This document shows positions 26,944 through 35,863 of a stretch of 64,000 nt of DNA, in pieces. The stretch spans positions 47,991 through 111,990 of the forward strand of contig CACYXC010000003.1 in assembly GCA_902778285.1 (NCBI GenBank), read 5' to 3'. The notes under the pieces are model-generated. The model searched no databases and was not told where the DNA came from. It saw nothing but the letters and a program-made list of their open reading frames with translations. The DNA comes from Oscillospiraceae bacterium (lineage in GTDB: Bacteria; Bacillota; Clostridia; Oscillospirales; Oscillospiraceae). The translations under genes and the position numbers were made by a program. Each line of letters begins with the position of its first letter. The stretch's first letter is position 1.

Positions 26944-28497
26944 ATGGAACTGAAAAACACCGTACTGGGCATCGAACTCGGCTCCACCCGCATCAAGGCC
27001 GTTTTGATCGACGAGCGGCATGTCCCCATCGCCTCGGGCGACTTTGAGTGGGAAAACCAGCTGATAAACGGCGTCTGGACCTATTCGATGGACATGGTGC
27101 ACTCCGGACTGCAGACCTGCTTTGCCCGCCTGTGCGAGGACGTGAAGGCCAAATACGGCGCGGAGCTTACGACTGTGGGCGCTATCGGTGTTTCCGCGAT
27201 GATGCACGGATACCTGCCCTTTGACGCAGAGGGGAAGCAGCTGGCGGCGTTTCGCACCTGGCGCAACACCATCACCGGCGAAGCGGCCGAGAAGCTCACG
27301 GCGCTCTTTGCCTTCAACATCCCCCAGCGCTGGAGCATCGCGCATCTGTATCAGGCCATGCTCAACGGCGAGGAGCACGTGAAGGACATCGCCTATCTGA
27401 CGACGCTCGCGGGCTATATCCACTGGCGCCTCACCGGCGAGAAGCTGTTGGGCGTGGGCGAGGCCTCCGGCATGTTCCCGATCGACAGCGCGAGGTGCGA
27501 CTATGACGAGGGCATGCTGCGGAAGTTTACGGAGTTGACCGGCGTCGACCTGCGCGCGATCCTGCCGAAGGTCGTCCCCGCCGGCGCCTGCGGCGGCTAT
27601 CTGACCGCCGAGGGCGCAAAGCTCCTCGATCCCGACGGCGTGCTCCGGCCCGGCATCCCCGTGGCCCCCTGTGAGGGCGACGCGGGCACCGGCATGGCGG
27701 CCACCAACTCCGTCCGAGCGCGCACCGGCAACGTCTCCGCCGGCACTTCCGACTTTGCCATGATCGTCACCGAGAAGCCGCTCGGCGTCCACCGGGAGAT
27801 CGACATGGTGACAACCCCCGACGGCGCCCCGGTCGCGATGGTGCACTGCAACAACTGCACCTCGGACATCAACGCCTGGGTGAGTCTCCTGGGCGAGTTC
27901 GCCGCGGCCATCGGCGCCCCGCAGGACAAGGGCAGGCTCTTCACCCTGCTGTTTCGCAAGGCGCTCGAGGGCGACGCCGACTGCGGCGGCCTTCTGAGCT
28001 ACAACTACTTCTCCGGCGAGGGCGTGACCGATCTGGACGAGGGCCGGCCCCTCTTCGCGCGCACGCCGGACGCCCGCTTCACCCTCGCAAACTTCATGCG
28101 CGCGCATCTGCTCTCCGCGCTCTCCACGCTGAAGATTGGTCTGGATATCCTGACGCAGACTGAGCAGGTGGCCATCGACAAGCTCTACGGTCACGGCGGC
28201 TTCTTCAAAACGCCGGAGGTGGGGCAGCGGATGCTCTCCGCCGCGGTCGGCGCGCCGGTCTCCGTGATGGAGACGGCGGGGGAGGGCGGTCCCTACGGCA
28301 TGGCGCTGCTCGGGGCCTACATGCTCTGGAAGGACGAGGGCGAGAGCCTGGCCGATTATCTGGACAACAAGGTTTTCGCCGATGCGAAGTCCAGCACGCT
28401 CATGGCCGATCCGGCCGACGTGGAGGGCTTCAACCGCTTTCTCATGGCTTATATGAGGGCACTGCCAGTGGAGAAGCTCGCGACAGAGAGTATCTGA
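26944..28497 (+). CDS. FGGY-family carbohydrate kinase
   Basis: The 517-residue protein belongs to the FGGY sugar kinases (xylulokinase, fuculokinase, ribulokinase group). The N-terminal phosphate loop [16 protein letters not shown], the MMHGYLPFD and FRTWRNT blocks, [12 protein letters not shown]-like [13 protein letters not shown] near residue 262 and [19 protein letters not shown] near residue 415 fit two complete actin-like lobes. The sugar cannot be fixed; similar proteins are annotated as xylulokinase-like. No isomerase or transporter is beside it. It is followed by repeat element B. Confidence 0.85.
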   Translation: MELKNTVLGIELGSTRIKAVLIDERHVPIASGDFEWENQLINGVWTYSMDMVHSGLQTCFARLCEDVKAKYGAELTTVGAIGVSAMMHGYLPFDAEGKQLAAFRTWRNTITGEAAEKLTALFAFNIPQRWSIAHLYQAMLNGEEHVKDIAYLTTLAGYIHWRLTGEKLLGVGEASGMFPIDSARCDYDEGMLRKFTELTGVDLRAILPKVVPAGACGGYLTAEGAKLLDPDGVLRPGIPVAPCEGDAGTGMAATNSVRARTGNVSAGTSDFAMIVTEKPLGVHREIDMVTTPDGAPVAMVHCNNCTSDINAWVSLLGEFAAAIGAPQDKGRLFTLLFRKALEGDADCGGLLSYNYFSGEGVTDLDEGRPLFARTPDARFTLANFMRAHLLSALSTLKIGLDILTQTEQVAIDKLYGHGGFFKTPEVGQRMLSAAVGAPVSVMETAGEGGPYGMALLGAYMLWKDEGESLADYLDNKVFADAKSSTLMADPADVEGFNRFLMAYMRALPVEKLATESI

Positions 28498-28513
28498 AAC
28501 GGATAAAACATCT

Positions 28514-28541
28514 AGCGGCACACCCGGAAGGGTGTGCCGCT
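28514..28541. terminator. Terminator hairpin, left copy flanking element B
   Basis: AGCGGCACACCC-GGAA-GGGTGTGCCGCT, 17 bases past the kinase stop. The same hairpin with one base changed recurs at 28756-28783. Confidence 0.8.
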
Positions 28542-28755
28542 GAGACTGTAGACAAACCTATACAGAACAAGTCGGACTTGCATGGGGAGAGCGCGAGAGG
28601 AAGATTCCCCCGGCGGGGGAAATGTCAGCGAAGCTGACAAAAGGGGGGGCGGAGATTGGTTATTCCCTCTCGCGTTTGATATCCTCAAAAATGAGAACTT
28701 TTTCGAAAGTTCTCAATTTTGATTCTCAAGGTGTCGACACTTTGTCGACAGCTTG
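28542..28755 (+). mobile_element. Terminator-associated short repeat element, copy B
   Basis: At 214 bp this is the longest of the four copies. It starts GAGACTGTAGACAAAC and ends TGTCGACAGCTTG, the imperfect terminal inverted repeats of the family. Inside are GCATGGGGAGAGCGCGAGAGG, TTCCCTCTCGCG and an AAAATGAGAACTT/AAGTTCTCA hairpin. Relative to copy D an extra block of about 50 bases (CCCCCGGCGGGGG, GTCAGCGAAGCTGAC, a G7 run) interrupts the CGAGAGG arm, itself apparently a nested repeat. The 28-bp terminator hairpin is present on both sides with one mismatch. Confidence 0.85.
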
Positions 28756-28783
28756 AGCGGCACACCCGGAAGGGCGTGCCGCT
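28756..28783. terminator. Terminator hairpin, right copy flanking element B
   Basis: AGCGGCACACCC-GGAA-GGGCGTGCCGCT, matching 28514-28541 in 27 of 28 positions. A third, more diverged version with the loop in the opposite sense lies at 28936-28963 next to the recG end. Confidence 0.75.
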
Positions 28784-28831
28784 TGATGTACAGACAAAGT
28801 CGTACAAGGAAAAAGAAAGCCGTCATTCTGA

Positions 28832-28912
28832 GGAACGAAGTGACGAAGAATCTCTTATCCCGCTCAGCGAACGGAGTGTTTGAGATCCTTCGCTGCGCTC
28901 AGGATGACAAGA
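28832..28912. repeat. Imperfect inverted repeat of the GTCATTCTGA...TCAGGATGAC type
   Basis: GTCATTCTGAGGAACGAAGT and its partner CGCTGCGCTCAGGATGACA form the arms of an imperfect palindrome with GAATCTC/GAGATCC inside. A related palindrome is at 44231-44320. Such hairpin repeats are common between genes in this bacterial group; function unknown. Confidence 0.7.
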
Positions 28913-28935
28913 GCTTGGCTTGACTAAGTTCCTAA

Positions 28936-28971
28936 CGGTATACCCTTCCGGGTGTGCCGTTGTTTTTTGGA
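28936..28971 (-). terminator. Terminator hairpin near the recG end
   Basis: AACGGTATACCC-TTCC-GGGTGTGCCGTT followed by GTTTTTTGG on the plus strand, four bases past the recG stop on the other strand. It is a diverged relative of the two hairpins flanking element B. Confidence 0.65.
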
Positions 28972-28975
28972 TTCG

Positions 28976-31030
28976 TTAATTGAAGCTGTCGGCGTTTTCG
29001 CGGAACAGCTGCTCCACGCGCTCGCGCAGCAGGGCGTTTTCTTCCTTTTCCAGCTCCGGGTCCTCCTGCAGCAGCTGCATCGCCTCATGCTGCGCGCGCT
29101 GCAGGGTGTTCGCATCCGCACCGAGGTCCGCAATGTGCATCTCGGGCAGGCCGTGCTGCCGGGAGCCGAAAAAATCCCCCGGACCGCGCAGACGCAGATC
29201 CTCCTCCGATATCTTGAAGCCGTCGCTGGTTTTTGTCATGATGGACAGCCGCGCCTTCACGTCCTCGCTGTCCGCGTCGGAGATCAGGATGCACCAGCTC
29301 TTGTGCTGCCCGCGGCCCACGCGGCCGCGGAGCTGATGCAGCTGGCTCAGGCCGAAGCGCTCCGCGTTCTCCACGATCATCAGCGCTGCGTTCGGCACAT
29401 CCACGCCCACCTCGATGACCGTGGTGGAGACGAGAATGTCCGCCTCCCTGTCGACAAAGGCGGCCATGACTGCGTCCTTCTCCTTCGCTTTCATCCTGCC
29501 GTGTACGCAGGCCACGCGCAGCTCGGGAAACTGCGCCTGCAGCTCCTTCGCGTGCTCCTCGGCGGATTTGAGCGGCACGGCCAGCTCTTCATTCTCCTCC
29601 ACCATCGGGCAGACGACGAATACCTGCCGCCCCTCGGCCGTGAGCTTGCGGATAAAGCCGTTGAGCCGTGCGCGGTAGCTCTCGTCCACCGAAAATGTGT
29701 CCACCTTCTGCCGGCCGGGCGGGAGCTCGTCAATGATCGACACGTCCAGATCGCCGTAGATGATGAGCGCGAGCGTCCGGGGGATGGGCGTCGCGGACAT
29801 GACAAGCACATGCGGCCTGCCGCCCTTGCCGATCAGGGCGGAGCGCTGCTCCACGCCGAAGCGGTGCTGCTCGTCCGTGACGACGAGGCCGAGATTCGCG
29901 TATTCCACATCCCGGCTGAACAGGGCGTGGGTGCCGATGACCAGATCCAGCGCGCCGTCCCGGAGCAGAGCCCTGGTCTCGCGCTTTTCCTTCGCGCTCA
30001 TCGATCCGGTCAGCCTGCCGACGCGCAGGCCCAGCGGCTCCAGCATGGCGCTCAATGTGTGGAAGTGCTGCTCGGCGAGGATCTCCGTCGGGGCCATAAA
30101 GGCGCTGCCGTACCCGCTTTTCCAGACGTACCAGATCAGCGCCGCGGCCACAAGCGTCTTGCCGCTGCCCACGTCGCCCTGTACCAGACGGTTCATCACG
30201 CCGCCGCCGCGCAGGTCGCTTACCGCCTGCTCGACGGCCCTGCGCTGCGCGCCGGTGGGGGAGAAGGGGAGCGTCCGCCAGAACTCGCCGAGATCAGCTT
30301 GGCCGATGGGTATGCCGCCCTCGCGCACGCGCTCGCGGCGCAGGCGGCCGAGGGCGCAGGCCAGCACGAACAGCTCCTCAAAGATGAGCCGCCGCCGCGC
30401 AAGCTCAAGAGCGCCGAAGTCGGCGGGGAAGTGGATGTTTTCACAGGCGTATCGCGCGGGCGCGAGCTCGCAGCGGCGGCGCACGCTATCCGGCAGGATG
30501 TCCGGCAGCTGATCGCCGCAGAGTGCCAGCCCCTGCCGGACGGCCTGCACGATCGCGCGCTGGTTGAGCCCGGCGCTCATGCGGTAGACGGGCATGATGC
30601 GCCCGGTCACGCCGTTTTCCTTCCCCTCCTGTTCATAGACGGGGTTGGTCATGCTCCGGTGGGCGCCCTTGACCTCCATCCGACCGAAGAAAACAAATTC
30701 CTCGCCGCGGTGGAAGCTATCCTTCACATAGGACTGGTTGAAGTACGTGATGTTGACAAGCCCGCTGTCGTCCACAGCCTTGAATTTGACCAGATCCAAC
30801 CCGCGTCGGACGCGGGTCAGGCGCGGGGTGTCGGCGACGACAGCCTGGATGCAGACCTGCTCGCCGTCGAGCGCGAGCGCGATCGGGCGGTACTGGCTCC
30901 GGTCCTCATATCGCCTGGGATAAAAGGAAACAAGGTCATGGAGAGTAAAGACGCCGAGCTTGTTCAGCGCCAGCGCCTTTTTCTCTCCTATGCCCTTGAT
31001 GAAGCGAACGTCGGTATTGAGATCAGCCAT
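28976..31030 (-). CDS. recG: ATP-dependent DNA helicase RecG
   Basis: The 684-residue helicase remodels stalled forks and branched DNA. The N-terminal wedge domain carries VFTLHDLVSFYPRRYEDRS near residue 28; Walker A is GDVGSGKTLVA near residue 287, the DEQHRFGV box (DEQH) near residue 388, and the late helicase motif QLRGRVGRG near residue 560. Length is normal. It is the last gene of a minus-strand run with the aldo/keto reductase and apbE, nine bases after apbE. Confidence 0.97.
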   Translation of the reverse strand: MADLNTDVRFIKGIGEKKALALNKLGVFTLHDLVSFYPRRYEDRSQYRPIALALDGEQVCIQAVVADTPRLTRVRRGLDLVKFKAVDDSGLVNITYFNQSYVKDSFHRGEEFVFFGRMEVKGAHRSMTNPVYEQEGKENGVTGRIMPVYRMSAGLNQRAIVQAVRQGLALCGDQLPDILPDSVRRRCELAPARYACENIHFPADFGALELARRRLIFEELFVLACALGRLRRERVREGGIPIGQADLGEFWRTLPFSPTGAQRRAVEQAVSDLRGGGVMNRLVQGDVGSGKTLVAAALIWYVWKSGYGSAFMAPTEILAEQHFHTLSAMLEPLGLRVGRLTGSMSAKEKRETRALLRDGALDLVIGTHALFSRDVEYANLGLVVTDEQHRFGVEQRSALIGKGGRPHVLVMSATPIPRTLALIIYGDLDVSIIDELPPGRQKVDTFSVDESYRARLNGFIRKLTAEGRQVFVVCPMVEENEELAVPLKSAEEHAKELQAQFPELRVACVHGRMKAKEKDAVMAAFVDREADILVSTTVIEVGVDVPNAALMIVENAERFGLSQLHQLRGRVGRGQHKSWCILISDADSEDVKARLSIMTKTSDGFKISEEDLRLRGPGDFFGSRQHGLPEMHIADLGADANTLQRAQHEAMQLLQEDPELEKEENALLRERVEQLFRENADSFN

Positions 31031-31039
31031 AGAATCAGA

Positions 31040-32095
31040 TCATTCGGAAAACTTCAGCGTGTAGCTGTCATTGACAAGGGTGAACTTCTCGATCAGGCCG
31101 CTGGTGCAGATGACGTGCCTGGAATCGGTTACGAGGATCATCTCAAAGCCGCCGTACTGCCGCCAGTAGTTGAGCGCCTTGTTTTCGCCCAGCACATACA
31201 TGGCGGTGGACAGGCAGTCGGCCATGGTGCCGTCCTCGCAGATGATGGTCACGGAGGTCAGAGAATTGTTGGCCGGGTAGCCGGTCGCGGGATTGAGGAT
31301 ATGGCCGTAGGTCCTGCCGTTCATGGCGGTGAACTGGTCCTGATAGGCGGCGCTGGTGACAACGGCGGTCTCACCCACGTTGATGACGCCCAGATGGGTC
31401 GCGGGATTGGCCGGGTCCTGGATGCCGACGGTCCAGAGCGAGCCGTCGGGCTTGACGCCGAGGGTCTGCACGTTGCAGCCCATGGAGATAAAGGCGCTCT
31501 CCACGCCGGCCTGACGCATGGCGTCGATGGCGTTTTCGCTGGCGCAGCCCTTGGCCACGGCGGCTAGTGTCAGCTCCGCCCCGATGGGCAGAGAGACGGA
31601 ATAGGCCCCGGAGCTGGGAAAGCTCGTGAGCACCAGCTTGTCGTAACAGAGCTTCGCCATCTCCGCAGAGATCTCCTCGTCGGAGGGGAGATAATACTTT
31701 CCGTCCACAAAACCCCAGCGCTTGACCAGCGGATAGATGCTCAGATCGAGGGCGCCGCCGCTCTGGGTATAGACCGTCATGGCAGAGGAGAGCATCTTTG
31801 CCACCTGCGCCGAGACGATCACGTTCTGTCCCTGCGAGTGGTTGATCGTGTAGATCGTGCTGTTGGGAAGCTCCGGGTCCAGCGCGGCATCCATGGCGAC
31901 GATGACGCCCTCCGCGGCATTCAGCCCGACTTCGGCCTTCTTGCCGTAGGCGGTCAGGGTCATGACGGAGTTCATGGCCGAGACCTGCCGCTTCGTCTCA
32001 CGGGATTCTCCGCAGGCGGTCAGCGCGGGCAGCATGCACAGGCAGAGCAGAAGGGCAAGCAGGCGGGCTTTATAACTGATCCTTGTGCGCTTCAT
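31040..32095 (-). CDS. apbE: FAD:protein FMN transferase, lipoprotein
   Basis: The 351-residue enzyme attaches FMN covalently to Thr/Ser residues of exported flavoproteins such as Rnf or Nqr subunits. It has a lipoprotein signal ending LPALTACGES (Cys near residue 28), the MNSVMTLTAYG start of the ApbE domain, AKGCASENAIDAMRQAGVESAFISMGCNVQTLG near residue 185 and the metal site around TSAAYQDQF and HILNPATGYPA. Its start overlaps the end of the aldo/keto reductase gene by 26 bases. Confidence 0.93.
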   Translation of the reverse strand: MKRTRISYKARLLALLLCLCMLPALTACGESRETKRQVSAMNSVMTLTAYGKKAEVGLNAAEGVIVAMDAALDPELPNSTIYTINHSQGQNVIVSAQVAKMLSSAMTVYTQSGGALDLSIYPLVKRWGFVDGKYYLPSDEEISAEMAKLCYDKLVLTSFPSSGAYSVSLPIGAELTLAAVAKGCASENAIDAMRQAGVESAFISMGCNVQTLGVKPDGSLWTVGIQDPANPATHLGVINVGETAVVTSAAYQDQFTAMNGRTYGHILNPATGYPANNSLTSVTIICEDGTMADCLSTAMYVLGENKALNYWRQYGGFEMILVTDSRHVICTSGLIEKFTLVNDSYTLKFSE

Positions 32096-33104
32096 AGAAT
32101 TCTCTGTAATCCTTTAACATGTATTTGAGCAGATTCGGCGTGTCGAGCTGGTAGGGGCATCGGCTGCTGCAGCTGCGGCACCCGATGCAGTCCTCGATGC
32201 GGTTCATTTTTTCCTGCCACTCCGGCGTCATGTACTGCTGCCAGGGGGAGCGGCGCAGCAGCATGTTCATGCGCGCGCAGTTGCGGATCTCGATGCCCAT
32301 GGGGCAGGGCATGCAGTAGCCGCAGCTGCGGCAGAAGGAGCCGGAGAGCTCCTGCCGTTCCTTTTGGATGAATGCGGCCAGCTCCTCGTCCATGTCGGGA
32401 TCTTCCTCCGCCACGGCGAGCCACTGTTCCAGCTCTTCCATGTGCTGGATGCCCCAGATGGGGACCACGTTTTCGTGCTGCTTCATAAAGGCGTGGCAGG
32501 CGCGCACATTGGTGAGCATACCGCCGGCCAGACCCTTCATGGCAATATAGCCCATATCGGCCTGCCTGCACTTATCGGCCAGCGCCAGATCCCGATCGGC
32601 GGAGATGTAGCTGAAGGGGAACTGCAGCGTCTCGAAATTGCCGGAGGCGATGCAGTCCTCCGCAATGTTGACCCGGTGCGAGGTGACGCCGATATGACCG
32701 ATCCAGCCGCGCTTTTTGGCCTCCAGCGCGCCGGCATACGGACCCTCCGGGTCGTTGATGTCCGGCACCTCCTGCATCTGATGGAACTGGAAGAGATCAA
32801 TGTAATCGGTCTTCATCCTGCGCAGGCTCAGCTCGATGTGCTCCAGTACGGTTTTCCTGTCCTTTCCGGCGCTTTTGGTGGACAGAATGATCCGGTCGCG
32901 CACATCGGAGAGGGCGAGCCCGATTTTTTCCTCGCTGTCGGTGTAGGCGTTCGCGGTGTCAAAATAGTTGATTCCACCCTCAAAGGCCGCACGCAGCAGC
33001 TTCACGGCGTCCTCCCTGCTGCAGCGCTGCACGGGCAGGCAGCCCATTGCGGTTTTCGTGACCATCAGTCCGGTTTTGCCGAGCATTATTTTTTTCATGT
33101 GCAA
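32070..33104 (-). CDS. Aldo/keto reductase with C-terminal 2[4Fe-4S] ferredoxin-like domain
   Basis: The 344-residue protein combines an AKR barrel (NYFDTANAYTDSEEKIG with the catalytic Asp/Tyr, ILSTKSA with Lys, VTSHRV with His) and a C-terminal iron-sulfur region with CRSCGYCMPCPMGIEIRNC and CIGCRSCSSRCPY. This is the usual form of anaerobic AKR/ferredoxin oxidoreductases; substrate unknown. A ribosome binding site GGGGAGGA precedes the ATG at 33104. Shared transcription with apbE and recG is inferred from the overlap. Confidence 0.9.
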   Translation of the reverse strand: MHMKKIMLGKTGLMVTKTAMGCLPVQRCSREDAVKLLRAAFEGGINYFDTANAYTDSEEKIGLALSDVRDRIILSTKSAGKDRKTVLEHIELSLRRMKTDYIDLFQFHQMQEVPDINDPEGPYAGALEAKKRGWIGHIGVTSHRVNIAEDCIASGNFETLQFPFSYISADRDLALADKCRQADMGYIAMKGLAGGMLTNVRACHAFMKQHENVVPIWGIQHMEELEQWLAVAEEDPDMDEELAAFIQKERQELSGSFCRSCGYCMPCPMGIEIRNCARMNMLLRRSPWQQYMTPEWQEKMNRIEDCIGCRSCSSRCPYQLDTPNLLKYMLKDYREFYEAHKDQL

Positions 33105-33172
33105 TCCTCCCCTTGCCGTAGGCGGTCAGAACGCGGTGCTACCGTACGACCAAATAAAATGCAAAACAGCAC

Positions 33173-33201
33173 TTGCCTTTGCGCGTGAACTTTGCTATAA
33201 T
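33173..33201 (+). promoter_or_regulatory. Probable tRNA-Arg promoter
   Basis: TTGCCT (33173-33178) and TATAAT (33196-33201) with a 17-base spacer, 81 bases before the tRNA. Confidence 0.6.
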
Positions 33202-33282
33202 ACGCAAGGTCGGTCCGTTATCGGCTTTCTATTATATCAAAGCTCCGCCGTAAAGTAAATAAGCGGATTGACCGGAATATCT

Positions 33283-33359
33283 GCGGCTGTAGCTCAGCTG
33301 GATAGAGTGCCAGACTCCGACTCTGGAGGTCGTGGGTTCGAATCCCGTCAGCCGTACCA
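33283..33359 (+). tRNA. tRNA-Arg (anticodon CCG)
   Basis: Acceptor arms GCGGCTG and CAGCCGT pair with one G-U, the D arm is GCTCAGCTGGATAGAGT, the anticodon stem-loop is CCAGA-CTCCGAC-TCTGG with anticodon CCG, and the T arm is CGTGGGTTCGAATCCCG. The CCA end is encoded. Its 3' half is the attachment site of the element that follows. Confidence 0.95.
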
Positions 33360-33363
33360 CGAA
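33314..33363 (+). repeat. attL core: 50-bp identity with 42336-42385
   Basis: The core runs from the anticodon loop (ACTCCGACTCTGG) through the tRNA 3' end to CCACGAA and recurs base for base at 42336-42385. Integration therefore rebuilt a complete tRNA on the left and left a fragment on the right. Confidence 0.92.
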
Positions 33364-33398
33364 AAACCACCGATTGTATGTGAAATCGGTGGTTTTTG
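33363..33398. terminator. Terminator directly after the tRNA, supplied by the element
   Basis: AAAAACCACCGATT pairs with AATCGGTGGTTTTT around a short loop; it lies on the element side of attL. Confidence 0.8.
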
Positions 33399-33434
33399 GT
33401 ATTTTTAAGGGCAATTCAAAATCGGCAAAAATGG

Positions 33435-33458
33435 TTTTGGCGCACATTTGGCGCACAA
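33435..33458. repeat. Candidate integrase arm-type site, left end
   Basis: TTTTGGCGCACATTTGGCGC followed by ACAA contains TTTGGCGCACA-type units in tandem. The same 24 bases occur in the same orientation at 42197-42220 inside the right end, as expected for recombinase arm sites. Confidence 0.7.
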
Positions 33459-33468
33459 CCTCGAAAAA

Positions 33469-33501
33469 ATCAGCGGTTACCGGGAAGGGTAACCGCTTTT
33501 T
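33469..33501. terminator. Terminator after the integrase gene
   Basis: AGCGGTTACC-GGGAA-GGGTAACCGCT with T tracts on both strands; it touches the integrase stop. Confidence 0.75.
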
Positions 33502-34883
33502 CATGCCCTGCGGAGAACGACGTCGGCAATGCTTTCCGCTGCCCGCTCGTCTGCCTCCTTGATGGCGTGACTGTATATGTCCGTGGTTGTCGATACCTGC
33601 GCGTGACCGAGACGCTTGGAAACGGTGAGAACGTCCGTCCCGTTGTAGATTAGCAGGGAGGCCATTGTGTGCCGGAACTTGTGGGGGTGGATCGGCGGCA
33701 GACCGTGTTTCTTGGAGAAGTTCGCCAGCCATTGGGTGACATTGTCGGGATTCATAACCCCGCCGTCGTCACGGGTAAACACATACTCGCTCTCAATCCA
33801 GCGGTCACCGTTTTTGACTTTGAGGCCGTCGTAATAGGCCCGGTACAACTTTAGAAGCTGGATCGTCTCAGACGGGACTTTGATAAAGCGCGTCTCGCCG
33901 GTCTTGGTCGTGTCCTCGTAGATCCCGCTCTCCGGTGCGTAGAGCAGAGCACGGTCAATGCGGAGCTGCTGACGCTTCCAGTCAATGGCGTCCCAATGCA
34001 GGCCCATGATCTCCCCGCGCCGGCAGCCGGTCACAATCAGAAGATGCGTGATGGTGCGCCACTTGACCGGCTCCAGTTCCAAGCATTCCAGAATCCGCGT
34101 CAGTTCGTCCGGCTGAAAGCTGTCCGTTTCCGGGCGCTCCTGTTTGGGCGGAGAGGCACGGTGCGCAGGGTTGTACGGGATCAGCATTTCCTTTTCCGCT
34201 TGGCTCAGTACGGAAGAGATTACCCGATGATAGCCGAGAATCGTCCGAGCCGAGAGCGGGCTTGTGTCTTGGGTGAGCTTGAAAAGGGTTTCGGTCTTAT
34301 AGCCGAGCGCCGCCGCCAGGGTATCCGCCGTGTTCTTTGAGACGGTCTGCCCATGCACAGCAGGGCGAAACGTGGACGTGGCCATGCCAGAGGAGCGGGC
34401 GATCTCTGCCGAGGTCAGTTTCTTTGACTTCATCAAAGCGGCAATATCCTTTTTCGGTGTGGCCTTGATAGCCGCGGTTCGGATTCCGGCCTCTTCCATA
34501 TTCGCATAGAACAGGTTTAAGTGCTGCGGGCGTATATCTGTCAGCTTCAGATGTCCGATTGCGGCATTGATGCGTGTCAGCAATTCACGGTATAGCTCTA
34601 CTGTCCGCCGTTTGGCACCGCTGCGCTCTTTAAGGCCGACAACATACTCCGCATACTGGGCGAATGTCTGCCGGTTGTCGGCAATAAAGCCCTTCTCGAT
34701 CTGCTGCTCAAATTCAAAAGCGGCTTTCTGCACGGCTTTTTCCATCTGCCTGTCTGTCATCCCCGAATCCGGCTTCCAGGTCAGATAATGCCGGACCTGC
34801 TTGCCGTCCGTGCTGCGCCCGCTCGTGACGGTGATCTTATAGGCGACGCCGGTCTTGCCGTCAATCCTTTTGATGTTCGCCAT
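33501..34883 (-). CDS. Tyrosine recombinase / integrase of the tRNA-Arg element
   Basis: The 460-residue protein is a phage/ICE-type integrase: an N-terminal arm-binding domain, a SAM-like core-binding domain and a C-terminal catalytic domain with VTGCRRGEIMGL (first Arg), HPHKFRHTMASLL (His-x-x-Arg) and GHAQVSTTTDIYSHA (second His and nucleophile Tyr). An extra Cro/C1-like stretch (ALMKSKKLTSAEIARSSGMATSTFRPAV, about residues 150-178) is inserted between the N-terminal and catalytic parts, which is unusual. It sits next to attL and overlaps the repressor gene by 23 bases. Confidence 0.95.
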   Translation of the reverse strand: MANIKRIDGKTGVAYKITVTSGRSTDGKQVRHYLTWKPDSGMTDRQMEKAVQKAAFEFEQQIEKGFIADNRQTFAQYAEYVVGLKERSGAKRRTVELYRELLTRINAAIGHLKLTDIRPQHLNLFYANMEEAGIRTAAIKATPKKDIAALMKSKKLTSAEIARSSGMATSTFRPAVHGQTVSKNTADTLAAALGYKTETLFKLTQDTSPLSARTILGYHRVISSVLSQAEKEMLIPYNPAHRASPPKQERPETDSFQPDELTRILECLELEPVKWRTITHLLIVTGCRRGEIMGLHWDAIDWKRQQLRIDRALLYAPESGIYEDTTKTGETRFIKVPSETIQLLKLYRAYYDGLKVKNGDRWIESEYVFTRDDGGVMNPDNVTQWLANFSKKHGLPPIHPHKFRHTMASLLIYNGTDVLTVSKRLGHAQVSTTTDIYSHAIKEADERAAESIADVVLRRA

Positions 34884-35529
34884 TAGGGGCCTCCTGTTTC
34901 ATCACAAACCGAATAGCTTCTGTTGCGCCAGTACTCAGACCGATTATCCCTTCAAAACACTGTGCTGCAGCATGCCTTTGGTATCCGATTTCTTCATATG
35001 GGGTGAGAATCGTCACACCCGGTATACCTGCGCGAATCTGCTGGACTCTATCCGTTTCGGTTTGATAGTAGTTTTTATCATCGAGAATCTTGCGAGAAAT
35101 GCGAATTAGCTTCGATATATGATTGCACAATAAAAGAATTGCGGGATTATCAAGGATGACATGAAGCCCATCTATGGCGCCATATTCTTTTATTTTCCGT
35201 ATGTTTTTAATCTCTCTCGAATTTAGGCCAATATCCCTGTATGCTGCCTGTAACTTCTCGTTAGGGTCTTTCTCATCTGACAGTCCTAATAGATAGCTTG
35301 GGCTAATGTTCAGCGCTTTGCAAAGCATCGTCAATCTGTCGGTATCCGGTTTGCTTTGGCCTCGCGTATACTGTGAGATTGTTTGACGTTGCAATACTCG
35401 CCCTTGTTCCCTTTTTATTTTTTCGGCCAGTTTTGTTTGATCCGTTCCGCGCTCTTTCATAATTTCGGTAAGCCGTTTGGCGAAGATATCGTTTTCAGTA
35501 AAGTATGCAGGAGTTTCACGAATGGTCAT
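34861..35529 (-). CDS. Element repressor, Cro/C1-type HTH with C-terminal domain
   Basis: The 222-residue protein has an HTH domain at about residues 17-83 (FAKRLTEIMKERGTDQTKLAEKI...QTISQYTRGQSKPDTDRLTMLCKALNISPSYLLGLSDE) and a helical C-terminal half without S24 peptidase motifs. It is divergent from the small genes at 35690 onward and likely controls them and the integrase. Base composition is AT-rich compared with the host. Confidence 0.9.
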   Translation of the reverse strand: MTIRETPAYFTENDIFAKRLTEIMKERGTDQTKLAEKIKREQGRVLQRQTISQYTRGQSKPDTDRLTMLCKALNISPSYLLGLSDEKDPNEKLQAAYRDIGLNSREIKNIRKIKEYGAIDGLHVILDNPAILLLCNHISKLIRISRKILDDKNYYQTETDRVQQIRAGIPGVTILTPYEEIGYQRHAAAQCFEGIIGLSTGATEAIRFVMKQEAPNGEHQKD

Positions 35530-35689
35530 TTTACAACCTCCAGTGTTCGGAAATGAAGAACAAGGAAATGCATAAGTATGTTTCGCTTGAAGTATGCAAA
35601 CGCAGATGTTAAGATAACTACTGCAAGGAAATCATACATCACCTTGCGCTGTATGTCAAGGCAAAGATTAAGGCAAGGAGGGAATTCTT

Positions 35690-35863
35690 TTGAAGAAAGA
35701 TGAAAAGTCTGAACAGATCAGGCAGGCTCGAAATGCGTATCTGCGGGAGTGGAGATCCAAAAATCCGGATAAGGTCAAAGCTATCAATGATCGATATTGG
35801 GCGAAGCGTGCAGAAAAAATAATGGGGGGTAAACATCATGCCGAGAATCCGCACAATCGATAA
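35690..35863 (+). CDS. Small basic protein, first gene of the element's rightward operon
   Basis: A 57-residue frame starts at TTG (35690) eight bases behind AAGGAGGGA, one of the best ribosome binding sites in the region. The product is Lys/Arg-rich (KSEQIRQARNAYLREWRSKN, then PDKVKAINDRYWAKRAEK), probably helical and nucleic-acid binding. It overlaps the next start by 26 bases. I do not recognise a named family; similar short R/K-rich proteins are common in prophage early regions. Confidence 0.65.
   Translation: MKKDEKSEQIRQARNAYLREWRSKNPDKVKAINDRYWAKRAEKIMGGKHHAENPHNR

Larger units (their letters stand above)
33105..33500. other. Intergenic region holding the tRNA-Arg gene and left end of the integrated element
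   Basis: It contains the tRNA promoter, the tRNA gene, the attL core, two hairpins and the first arm-type repeat; no further gene was seen. Confidence 0.7.

Noticed and set aside
24200-31567. Series of 650-870 codon frames antisense to the deacetylase, kinase and recG genes
   Set aside because: Composition effect of high GC; all are opposite genes with clear family signatures and span gene borders.
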